Position numbers and translations under genes: made by a program. Under the pieces are notes generated by a model, which was not told the origin of the DNA, made no database searches, and saw only the letters and a list, made by a program, of their open reading frames with translations. A stretch of 64,000 bases of DNA, taken from assembly GCA_021151695.1 (NCBI GenBank), contig JAGKWU010000003.1, forward strand, positions 124,001 through 188,000, read 5' to 3'. Positions 8,527 to 15,970 of this stretch are shown here, piece by piece (within the stretch, counting starts at the first letter, position 1; each line of letters opens with the position of its first letter). This stretch comes from Cellvibrionaceae bacterium. Its GTDB lineage: Bacteria > Pseudomonadota > Gammaproteobacteria > Pseudomonadales > Cellvibrionaceae.

Positions 8527-8600
8527 TTTCCACAATGGAAAATAATGACTTGCCATACCGGAAAGTCAGGACTATATTACTTTCCATAGTGGAAAGTAAT
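8527..8600. promoter_or_regulatory. Three operator-like palindromes upstream of the membrane protein/winged-helix pair
   Basis: Site A, 8527-8541: TTTCCA-CAA-TGGAAA. Site B, 8547-8567: imperfect, outer arms GACTT / AAGTC. Site C, 8576-8600: 11-bp perfect arms (ATTACTTTCCA / TGGAAAGTAAT) around TAG. Centres are 23 and 31 bp apart and site C ends 11 bp before the ATG at 8612. A dimeric winged-helix protein encoded by the second gene is the obvious candidate ligand. Confidence 0.65.
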
Positions 8601-8611
8601 GGAGACTGGGC

Positions 8612-9091
8612 ATGAGCAAGAACCCCCATCAGATTACCACTGAGGACGCCAAGGCAGCACTTGCATCAATAGACGCGGCGAACAATATTACCCTCAGCAG
8701 CATGAAACCACCTTTATGGTTAATACTGTTATGCGCAATCTCATTGGGCATAAAGACAATCGCTATGGGCCTGATGATTAACAACAGCCTGTGGAATAGC
8801 ATTCAATGGGCATCCTATAGCCTGTGTTGCCTTAGTGTTGTTTCATGGATTATTGCGCTGCGGGTAAAAGGCATAGTCGTTAAAGTTACTGATATAAATA
8901 TCACCAAAACAGCCATCATTTCAGCGCTGCTGATCTGTATTCTGCTCGTATCATCGCGAGTCGGTTACCTGCAAACTGGCTCCGTCCTATACCCACTAAT
9001 CGCCGGTCTGTTTAATGCCGTCATCCTGACATACAGCCTGCATTTCAAGTGTTCACAACATACCAGGGACAAGGGGAACAACAATGGGTAA
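8612..9091 (+). CDS. Hypothetical membrane protein paired with a winged-helix regulator
   Basis: 159-residue integral membrane protein with a short cytoplasmic N-terminus, then four hydrophobic helices (around LWLILLCAISLGIKTIAMGL, WASYSLCCLSVVSWIIAL, AIISALLICILLVSS and LYPLIAGLFNAVILTYSL). GGAGAC precedes the ATG. No catalytic motif is visible. It overlaps the regulator gene by 8 bp. This two-gene layout (small polytopic protein plus HTH_34-type repressor) is widespread in bacteria and its function is not established. Confidence 0.8.
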   Translation: MSKNPHQITTEDAKAALASIDAANNITLSSMKPPLWLILLCAISLGIKTIAMGLMINNSLWNSIQWASYSLCCLSVVSWIIALRVKGIVVKVTDINITKTAIISALLICILLVSSRVGYLQTGSVLYPLIAGLFNAVILTYSLHFKCSQHTRDKGNNNG

Positions 9092-9368
9092 GGCCGCTTT
9101 TGATGAGCTCATACACGCGCCTAACCGCTTAAAAATATGCGCACTACTCTCGCCAGTTTCTTCGCTGGAATTTAGTACGCTGCGCGAGCAACTCGATGTG
9201 GCTGATTCCGTGCTGTCAAAGCACATAAAGTCCCTTGAGGAAGCCGATTATGTGGTGATTACCAAGAGCACCAGCGAGGGAAGGCAGCGCACATGGCTCT
9301 CGCTGTCAGCTGCTGGGCGCAAGGCATTTGCGGGGCATGTAGCGGCATTGAAAGAGATTGTGGGATGA
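9084..9368 (+). CDS. Winged-helix DNA-binding regulator (HTH_34/MarR-like)
   Basis: 94 residues forming a single winged-helix domain: FDELIHAPNRLKICALLS, recognition region LDVADSVLSKHIKSLEEADY, and wing ITKSTSEGRQRTWLSLSAAG. This matches the stand-alone HTH_34 family rather than full-length MarR. There is no ligand domain. Translation is coupled to the membrane protein by the 8-bp overlap. Likely autoregulator acting on the palindromes at 8527-8600. Confidence 0.86.
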   Translation: MGKAAFDELIHAPNRLKICALLSPVSSLEFSTLREQLDVADSVLSKHIKSLEEADYVVITKSTSEGRQRTWLSLSAAGRKAFAGHVAALKEIVG

Positions 9369-9396
9369 AAGGTGGTGCGGCGAGTTTATCAAAAGT

Positions 9397-9437
9397 AAAA
9401 AAGGCCCCGATGGCTACTACAACAACGCCATCAGGGC
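9397..9437 (-). terminator. Intrinsic terminator for the 9463-9996 gene
   Basis: On the minus strand GCCCTGATGGC pairs with GCCATCGGGGC (one mismatch) across a 12-nt loop and is followed by TTTTTTAC, a good Rho-independent signal 26 bp beyond the stop codon. The stem could also stop plus-strand transcription from the regulator gene. Confidence 0.8.
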
Positions 9438-9462
9438 AAAAGACTAAACAGCAGCAATCAAA

Positions 9463-9996
9463 TTAATGCAATTGAGGCTCGGCCCAATCAACAATGTCCT
9501 TACTCAAATCTTTAATGCACTTGCGCATGGCAGAGCACATGGTCACGCCGGGGGTGCCCATATCTACCACCTCGCTGGAAGGGGTGAACTCGTTCAGGGT
9601 CACTATGGCGCAGGTGTGTTTGGCGGTTACTATCTCTTTGCCTTTTACCAGTGCCGCCGTCACTTGCATTTTAGGTAGGCGCTGATTGGTTTTAACACCA
9701 AAATGGTGATCCGCGTCGCCGCCCAACACCATCTGTTCAATATCAATCGCAATCACCGGAATTACACCGTTGCGAATTTTGTCCGCGGTTGCGACCGGTT
9801 CTATAGATACCCCTTCCCGGGTACCACGCGCCATAATCTCATCAACCAATACCTTGTCCACGTCGCAGGGAAACTGCGATTGGCTGTATTTGTATCCCTT
9901 TACGTTAAATCCGATGTTTTTGTTGATATAAGCCGTTGGTGCCGCCGAGGCGCCTGCCGCCAGCAGCAGGCCTATTAACAATGTGCCGTATTTCAT
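9463..9996 (-). CDS. Exported hypothetical protein
   Basis: 177 residues from ATG 9996, supported by GGTGAG just upstream and a typical signal peptide (YGTLLIGLLLAAGASAAP). The mature part is small and mixed alpha/beta, with two potential disulfide Cys pairs (PCDVDKV, HTCAIV, MCSAMRKCIKDL) and a C-terminal helix. VIAIDIEQMVLGG resembles strands of periplasmic lipoprotein-like folds, but I cannot assign a family. Monocistronic, divergent from the CadC-like regulator. Confidence 0.75.
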   Translation of the reverse strand: MKYGTLLIGLLLAAGASAAPTAYINKNIGFNVKGYKYSQSQFPCDVDKVLVDEIMARGTREGVSIEPVATADKIRNGVIPVIAIDIEQMVLGGDADHHFGVKTNQRLPKMQVTAALVKGKEIVTAKHTCAIVTLNEFTPSSEVVDMGTPGVTMCSAMRKCIKDLSKDIVDWAEPQLH

Positions 9997-10318
9997 AATC
10001 TCACCCCTGAATGTTGAATAAGTAAAATGTTTAACGAGTAAATCCACGAACAGATCTGTGTGAAATCACTATACGCCGCCGGTTAAAAATAGGGCTGACC
10101 TTTGGCGCAGCAGTCACTTACCATTTGCTTACCAAAAAATTTTTATTAAAAATCAATAATTTAAGAAGCAGCATCAAAAGTCGCTGATTTGTAATTGCAG
10201 GTGTTCTTCTTGCACAATAGGCTCATAACAAGGGGCTCGGAAAGCGGTAAGCCATCCCTCTACCAATAAGAAGAGTTTGTTCCTCCAAGGGTCTGCCAAA
10301 GGAGCAAAGGTGAATCAC
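9997..10318. other. Divergent intergenic region without a gene
   Basis: Holds the promoters of the exported protein (minus) and the CadC-like regulator (plus). The segment 10130-10165 is very AT-rich. I see no strong palindrome or RNA fold. Confidence 0.5.
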
Positions 10319-12466
10319 ATGAATGCACAGCAACAATTTCACTTGGGCGATATTCAGGTGTCGGCGGCGCACAATAGCCTGAGCCTGGATAACCGCTCGG
10401 CTAAATTACAGCCCAAGGCCATGGCGGTATTGCATTACCTGGCGGTGCATCAGGAGCGTGTGGTGAGCGCCCAGGAGCTTATGGAACAATTGTGGGCCGG
10501 GCGTATAGTGACCCAGGGCTCGGTACAAAAAAGCATTAATGCGATTCGCAGCGCCCTCGCCGAGATTCAACCCGAGCGGGAATTTATTGCCTTTTATTCC
10601 AAGCGCGGCTACCAGCTCCAAGTCCCCGCGCGCTTTAACGAACCCATAAGCCCTACGGTGGCGGTGAGTACACCGGCAAGCCAGATTCAGGCGCCGCGCT
10701 TACCGTTAAAACGGATTACCCTTTCGGCTGTGGTTATTGGCGTTATAGCGCTGGTGGCCGGGCTGTTGCTCTGGCAGGCGCAGCAAATTCCCAAACACCA
10801 TAAAACCCAACTCAGCCACTGGAGCAACTACACCCGCGAAACCGGCCATGAGCGCACGCCCACACCGCACCCCGATAACCAACACCTGGCCTATATTGCG
10901 GAAAATTTTGTTAACAGCCTTGGCGAGAGTGAAAGCCATTTATTAATTCGCGATGCGAAAGGCCAGGATTGGCAAATCGCTAACTCGCAGGGGTCCTGGT
11001 TCAAACTGGCCTGGTCGCCCTCGGGTAAGCATCTAGCGGCGGTTGAGGTTAAGCGCCTGGAGGGCCGCCCGTTTAATCCCAATTTTTATGAAAAGGCCAA
11101 TTTCATTTACACCTTTCATTTATTCACGCTGGATTTAGCACGCCACCAATTATTGGAAAAGCAAACCCTCAGCCAATGGCAGGGGCGAATATTCAGTTTA
11201 AGCTGGTGGGATGATGACACACTGGAAATCGTCGCCAAGCAGGGCCCTAACGCCGGCAATGCACGCTACCGCTATGCGCGCAACACGCAGCAACTTACCC
11301 AGCTGGATGAAATTGATGGCGCGGCCAATCCCACGGCGTCCAGTGTGCTTAATCAAGTCACTGCACTCGCCAGCCAGCACGGCAACAAAACACAAATTGA
11401 TTTTTTAAACGCGCAGCAAAAAAACATTGGCCGCTATCAGCTGGATTATCCGCACCTCGATATTAGCTGGATTCCCGATGGCAGCGGCGTGCTGGCGCTT
11501 GCCGAAGACAGCCAACATTTATTATTGCTCTATCGCGATGGCAAGCAGCTGCAGATTCCCCTGCCCAGCAGCCCGGATAAAGTGTTTTCCAAAGCGCGCT
11601 TTGCCCCTACTGGCGAAAAAATTTATTTAACACAGGAACAGCGCAGCGCCAATATTCAAGAGACTCGTCTGGATGGCCAAACGCAGGACATCACTCAAAA
11701 CACACAATTAAATTTTGGCGCAAGCTATTCGCCCAATGGCAGCGATATTGTCTATGGCTCAGTGCGCAACAACGAACTGCATTTATGGCGCGCTGCCAAA
11801 AGTCCGGAGCAAGATCCGAAGCAGGGCCCGGAGCAGAGCCAGGAGCAACAACTCACCAAAGCACCGCTGCCCGAAAAACTAGGCCCCATTAAATGGAGCG
11901 CCAATGGTGAGGCCCTATTTTTTAATGCCGGCAATGGGCTTTATCAATTTAATTTACACAATAGTACAACCCTGCTGCTGCATCAGAGCAACGATAAAGT
12001 CGAGGCGGTCGGCCTATTGGAAAACAGACACCAATTGTTATTTTTAAAAGCTCAGGGTGAGATTAAAAATTTGTGGGCGCTGGATTTAAATAGCCATCAG
12101 GAAAAACAAATTACCTTTGGCAGCTTGGCAGGAGTGCTTGCGGCAAATAACGTGGTTTATCTCCAGTACCTTAATGAGCCAGGCCTCTGGGAAATTGACG
12201 CACTGGAAACCAGCCCCGTCAATATCAACCCCGATTTTCCCGCTAATAACAAATTGCTCGCGGTAGATGAAGGCAACCTCTATTACCTTAGCGGTGGCAA
12301 CTGTCGCGAATCCGATGTATTGCAAATAAACTTAAAAACCCGCGAAATAAAAACCGCACTGCACCGCACATCAACCCTCACCAACAGCACAGCCTTCCAC
12401 CCGACACGGGGTGTATTGCAAACGGGTTGTTATATACCGGAAGCAAATCTGGTGGTGGTGGAGTAA
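10319..12466 (+). CDS. CadC-like membrane-bound transcriptional regulator with propeller-like periplasmic domain
   Basis: 715 residues from ATG 10319 (AAGGTGA upstream; GTG 10310 is possible). The N-terminal OmpR/PhoB-type winged helix spans about residues 5-105 (LQPKAMAVLHYLAVHQERVV, QGSVQKSINAIRSAL, YSKRGYQLQV). A single membrane helix follows (ITLSAVVIGVIALVAGLLLW). The remaining ~550 residues show repeating TolB/WD-like blade motifs (FKLAWSPSGKHLAA, ISWIPDGSGVLALA, ARFAPTGEKIYLT, GASYSPNGSDIVYG, IKWSANGEALFFN), i.e. a beta-propeller. This is the ToxR/CadC one-component design, with sensing in the periplasm and DNA binding in the cytoplasm. Ligand and targets are unknown; the GH12 gene is adjacent and convergent. 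Confidence 0.88.
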   Translation: MNAQQQFHLGDIQVSAAHNSLSLDNRSAKLQPKAMAVLHYLAVHQERVVSAQELMEQLWAGRIVTQGSVQKSINAIRSALAEIQPEREFIAFYSKRGYQLQVPARFNEPISPTVAVSTPASQIQAPRLPLKRITLSAVVIGVIALVAGLLLWQAQQIPKHHKTQLSHWSNYTRETGHERTPTPHPDNQHLAYIAENFVNSLGESESHLLIRDAKGQDWQIANSQGSWFKLAWSPSGKHLAAVEVKRLEGRPFNPNFYEKANFIYTFHLFTLDLARHQLLEKQTLSQWQGRIFSLSWWDDDTLEIVAKQGPNAGNARYRYARNTQQLTQLDEIDGAANPTASSVLNQVTALASQHGNKTQIDFLNAQQKNIGRYQLDYPHLDISWIPDGSGVLALAEDSQHLLLLYRDGKQLQIPLPSSPDKVFSKARFAPTGEKIYLTQEQRSANIQETRLDGQTQDITQNTQLNFGASYSPNGSDIVYGSVRNNELHLWRAAKSPEQDPKQGPEQSQEQQLTKAPLPEKLGPIKWSANGEALFFNAGNGLYQFNLHNSTTLLLHQSNDKVEAVGLLENRHQLLFLKAQGEIKNLWALDLNSHQEKQITFGSLAGVLAANNVVYLQYLNEPGLWEIDALETSPVNINPDFPANNKLLAVDEGNLYYLSGGNCRESDVLQINLKTREIKTALHRTSTLTNSTAFHPTRGVLQTGCYIPEANLVVVE

Positions 12467-12561
12467 ATGGGGTTATCGAGCAAACTTGCGTAATGGTATT
12501 GAATCAATTTTTTCCATCAAATATTCAATTAAAAGTTACCGCGCGCAATAACGTCACAATT

Positions 12562-13401
12562 TTACTTCCTTATAGTAGCATTAAAATGTTTTACCCATAC
12601 CAAGCCAGAACCGCTCATTATCTCAGTACCAAGCTCAATGTCTGCAATATAGAAACTTTTAGGCAGTATTTGGTGATCTACCGCATAGTCAGTGAAATTT
12701 TTTACATCAAATTTTACTTTGAGGTCCGGTTTTTTTGCGCGAAATGCTATGTAGATCCATTTATTCTTATTTGAGCCAGAGGCGTCGCTCCGGCCTTTTT
12801 CAACCCAAACCTCCCACGTTTGATTTCCCACTTCATAATTATCTATATGAGACCCTGCAGGATTCATATGATTGGGTGTCGTGTAGCTCCAAATCATTAG
12901 CTCGGCAAGGACCGTTGACGGGTTTGGATCTTTACCTATTTCTCCCGTATTGGTAAGCCACAATGAAGTTGCAACATTATGTTCACTATCACCCATAACC
13001 TCTACCTCGTGCTCAACAACCAGGCTGTGAACTAGAGAATTTTTTAATGGAAATTCGGAATCAAGATGTGGGGTCGGTGCCCAAGGAGATGTACCAAATT
13101 TAATTTGAGGATAGGCGTAAATGATGCTGTTTTTATTAATAGGCCATACCCAAGACCAACCATACAAACCATTAGATGGATTCTTCTCCAAACATTGAGC
13201 CCATGCGAAGTTTTGGGCAGCATGTTTGTTCCAAACATTGTTGTAAAGGACACCATTCGACGTGATTTCCGAAAAATAATCACCACAGCTAATAGTTTGT
13301 GTTACTGGTTTTTCCCAAGCCGCTTTTCCAGCAACGTCTTTTTCACAAGAAGATAAAGCCAGACTACAAGCAACAACTAAAGAAATTGATAAAAAACGCA
13401 T
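12562..13401 (-). CDS. GH12 family endo-beta-1,4-glucanase/xyloglucanase, lipoprotein
   Basis: 279-residue secreted glycoside hydrolase. The start is ATG 13401, with GGAA 8 nt upstream and a type II signal peptide ending LSSC, so Cys19 would be lipidated; Glu follows, which does not predict inner-membrane retention. GH12 signatures are GVLYNNVWN, YPQIKFG, the nucleophile strand ELMIW (Glu167) and the acid/base strand LGTEIMSGSGLVWVKHF (Glu260), ending with the last jelly-roll strand. It hydrolyses internal beta-1,4 bonds in cellulose or xyloglucan; the exact specificity cannot be read. A cell-surface anchored endoglucanase suits a Cellvibrio-like degrader. No carbohydrate-binding module. Confidence 0.9.
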   Translation of the reverse strand: MRFLSISLVVACSLALSSCEKDVAGKAAWEKPVTQTISCGDYFSEITSNGVLYNNVWNKHAAQNFAWAQCLEKNPSNGLYGWSWVWPINKNSIIYAYPQIKFGTSPWAPTPHLDSEFPLKNSLVHSLVVEHEVEVMGDSEHNVATSLWLTNTGEIGKDPNPSTVLAELMIWSYTTPNHMNPAGSHIDNYEVGNQTWEVWVEKGRSDASGSNKNKWIYIAFRAKKPDLKVKFDVKNFTDYAVDHQILPKSFYIADIELGTEIMSGSGLVWVKHFNATIRK

Positions 13402-13951
13402 AATTATTTCCGTAACAATGTTATTGCTGAATTCTGCAACCTGACGCTGATTACTCAGCAAGTCGGTTGGGTCGAGCCGCGCATTGGTTCCGAATTAGTA
13501 GCTGAGTTCAAGTGTTGGAAAATGGTGAGTGATAGCAAGCCGCTAAAGATAGGATTTATAGAAACTTTAATCAAATTTTCGCGCAAATAATAACCATACA
13601 AAGCCAAGCATCTTAATCTTCGCCAGCGCAGCCAATTCAACGGAGGCACCCAATCTGCCGACAACCAAACCAACTGCTCCCGCGTTGACAGCCCTACCCT
13701 CATCCTCTAACCTGACGCCGCCGTGGTAAAACCCACGGTCGGGATTGCAACCCCCGGATTACTCAACAGGCACACGACACTTTGCGTGTTTTGTGTCCTC
13801 GTACAGCTACGCCTGCAATATGGTGGCTGGATGAGGCCACCTTCGGGTGGGCCGGTGGTTGTTGAGGCCGGTGGTTGCAACCTTGTCCAGTCGCCTCCAT
13901 GAATTGCAACCTCATGGGGGAAGATGCAAAAAACTCAACAGAGAAACTATT
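13402..13951. other. Gene-free stretch with structured GC-rich leader before the 13952 gene
   Basis: The 13402-13700 part shows no supported gene. From about 13716 the DNA is repeat-rich: hairpin CCGTGG/CCACGG (around 13721-13739); stem GGCCACC-TTC-GGGTGGGCC with a C(UUCG)G loop (about 13834-13852); direct repeat GGCCGGTGGTTG at 13850-13861 and 13866-13877; and three copies of TTGCAACC. The last part is the leader of the small gene at 13952. It may be a structured 5' UTR or a repetitive element. Confidence 0.45.
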
Positions 13952-14257
13952 ATGGATAATATCACCCCACTGGTGCACGGCACCAAATCAGCCTGCAACA
14001 TCACCCTCAACGATTATCAACATGCTTTTTACCTACAAAGCAGCATCAATATCATCGCTCCCAATGGAAGCCTTTTGCAGCACATAGGTTACGAAGTGGA
14101 GAAAGATGCGTCACAACAGATGCGAGATGAAGTCCATCTGGTCAGCTCCCTGCTAAACAACATCCACCACGATATAGATCTATCCCAACGAGCCCTATAT
14201 GGCCTCGCCGATTTGATGTACCGGGTGCAGGAATTTTGTGATAAGAATTTGAAGTAA
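13952..14257 (+). CDS. Small hypothetical protein
   Basis: 101 residues from ATG 13952 (MDNITPLVHG). The open frame continues upstream to 13847, but that part lies in the repetitive leader. The predicted protein is soluble and mostly helical (ASQQMRDEVHLVSSLLNNIH, LSQRALYGLADLMYRVQEF), with one Cys near each end. I recognise no conserved domain. Ribosome binding is weak (AGAGA). A strong hairpin follows 12 bp after the stop. Leader, small ORF and terminator form an isolated unit. Confidence 0.6.
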   Translation: MDNITPLVHGTKSACNITLNDYQHAFYLQSSINIIAPNGSLLQHIGYEVEKDASQQMRDEVHLVSSLLNNIHHDIDLSQRALYGLADLMYRVQEFCDKNLK

Positions 14258-14268
14258 TAATTAACATG

Positions 14269-14288
14269 AGCGGCCGAAAGGCCGCTTT
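14269..14288 (+). terminator. Intrinsic terminator after the small ORF
   Basis: AGCGGCC-GAAA-GGCCGCT: a 7-bp GC-rich stem with a GNRA-type loop, followed by a short TT run, 12 bp after the stop at 14257. Confidence 0.7.
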
Positions 14289-14836
14289 GGTAGTTGATTC
14301 AACAAAAATCAACGCAAATAAAAATTCGTGTATAAATACTTAGCTAGTTGCTTTGTAAGTCCTCGATAGTTTCGCAGGCCAAATATCCCGACTTCAAGAC
14401 TAAAAAAACAAACCCCGAACAGCGAACTCATCGGGGCTGTTTTCTTTAGGGGGGAATGGCTGGTTAAATTTAAATCCCTCCGTCCCCTTTTTCCCGCTAG
14501 TCGAAAAATGCAACTTCAAATAGGGTGGGGTTAATTAGGCGTTTACGTAATACCTGCACCGATATCGGAACCGAATTTCGCAGAGCGCAACAAGCCGCGC
14601 AAGTCATAATTGTAGGAGATATATTGCGATTGATTCACCCGTAACGATTCGCGTGATGCGCGGGTGTTTGGTGTTGTCCACAGAATAAACAGCGGCTAAA
14701 AATAAAAAAGCCCGGCAATTTTTTGTCGGGCTGGCGATTACGTAAAAAATTTTATCTAAAACTTCAATTCAGATTTGCTGGGGTGCGCAGGCTTACCCCA
14801 GCCTACGGGCTCGGACTATTAATTTTTAATCCCTTA
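14289..14836. other. Gene-free stretch with hairpins
   Basis: No coding frame with support. It contains CCCCGA/TCGGGG arms around 14414-14438 followed by CTGTTTTCTTT, and the minus-strand terminator at 14702-14732. Sequence is unremarkable otherwise. Confidence 0.5.
14702..14732 (-). terminator. Intrinsic terminator reading leftward
   Basis: On the minus strand AGCCCG ... CGGGCT followed directly by TTTTTTATTTTT. It lies about 105 bp past the stop of the membrane-protein gene at 14837 and probably ends its transcript. Confidence 0.7.
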
Positions 14837-15304
14837 TTAATCAGTATAACTAACGTTAAATTTTTTCATTATCCTAAAATAAACCCCTTCACAAAAATAA
14901 TAAAATGGTAGAATTTGAAGAGTGTAAATTCCTTTTATTATGTTGTCAGTTTCAGGAAACTTAGAATGGTCTAGATAATACCCTAATGAAATCATTGCTA
15001 TTGCTGAAACAACAATTATCTCCATTGTTAAAATAATTTTTAACCACCCTATTAAAGAAAACTTCTCTTCATAACTAATATATTGAGATAATTTTTTTTC
15101 ATCAGTTAAATCGTAATTACCTGACTTAAGACCATAAAAATAATAGGCAGCCATAACCAAATTCAACAATAAAAATATTGCCATCCAAGTAAAAAAATTA
15201 TACTCGTTATGAGCCAACCCAATATAAATTAATAACTGCAATAAAAAGAGATTTTTAATGTACCTACAAAAAAAACGGGTACTATTTATTCCATATTGCT
15301 TCAT
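14837..15304 (-). CDS. AT-rich hypothetical membrane protein
   Basis: 155 residues from ATG 15304 (AAGAG upstream); TTG 15331 is a poorer alternative. Four hydrophobic helices are visible: LFLLQLLIYIGLAH, WMAIFLLLNLVMAAYYFYGL, IILTMEIIVVSAIAMISLGY and a C-terminal aromatic segment. The gene is strikingly AT-rich compared with its neighbours and uses many Ile/Lys/Asn codons, which suggests recent acquisition. No known domain. Confidence 0.65.
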   Translation of the reverse strand: MKQYGINSTRFFCRYIKNLFLLQLLIYIGLAHNEYNFFTWMAIFLLLNLVMAAYYFYGLKSGNYDLTDEKKLSQYISYEEKFSLIGWLKIILTMEIIVVSAIAMISLGYYLDHSKFPETDNIIKGIYTLQILPFYYFCEGVYFRIMKKFNVSYTD

Positions 15305-15559
15305 ATTAGTGCTCTTATTATTGCCGACCAATAAACTCTTTAAAACAATAATTTATTGGTCGGCCGCTGTTAAATTAATGACAACCCATTGCAAGAGAGC
15401 TACTACAAGCTCCTGCAGAGCGATTAGCGGGTAGGTTGGGCAGCAATGCCCAACATTTAGTGCTTTAACCTATTCGTAATACCAGACTACTTCATTGTAA
15501 AAATATGAATAATCACAACACCCTAGTTGTCGTTAACAGGAGCCTAACCATCCACTCGC

Positions 15560-15946
15560 CTAGGCTAACTCCGGCAGCGGACTCGTAAGCACAACTGTAT
15601 AACCGTCGGGGTCGATTAACCAATATTCCCAATTGCCGTTTTCGCTCCAATAGGGAGCTTTAAGCGTTTTAACATCCATCGCTGAAGCACGCGCAACTGC
15701 AGCATCAAAATCATTTAACTCAAACCACAAAATTACACCATTTCCGTAGGGGCGCAATTCCGGATCGCCGAGCGGACCATGGTTGTGCAATACATCCCAT
15801 TTGTGTAATTGAAGTAGAAGCCCTTCATTTGAATTGAGTCGTTCGTACTCATCACCGCCATGGCCACTGGTGCAACCCAATAACTGTTGATACCAACGAC
15901 TACTCGCTTGAACATCATGAACACAAATAAGAGGAGCAAGCTTCAT
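15560..15946 (-). CDS. VOC family protein (glyoxalase/bleomycin-resistance fold)
   Basis: 128 residues. The opening APLICVHDVQASSRWYQQLLG is the classic VOC start; VILWFELNDFDAAVARA and the final NWEYWLIDPDGYTVVL complete the second beta-alpha-beta-beta-beta module. Metal-ligand positions are partly kept (His9 region, Glu near the strand WFELND), so a metal-dependent lyase/dioxygenase or a simple drug-binding protein are both possible. It starts 25 bp after the stop of the upstream GGDEF-EAL gene (stop at 15971) and may be co-transcribed with it. Confidence 0.88.
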   Translation of the reverse strand: MKLAPLICVHDVQASSRWYQQLLGCTSGHGGDEYERLNSNEGLLLQLHKWDVLHNHGPLGDPELRPYGNGVILWFELNDFDAAVARASAMDVKTLKAPYWSENGNWEYWLIDPDGYTVVLTSPLPELA

Positions 15947-15970
15947 TTATGCAATCCTATTTTTTCGGCG

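Noticed and set aside
13455..13703. 82-codon minus-strand frame upstream of the GH12 gene
   Set aside because: No ribosome site, atypical composition, no recognisable fold; treated as non-coding.
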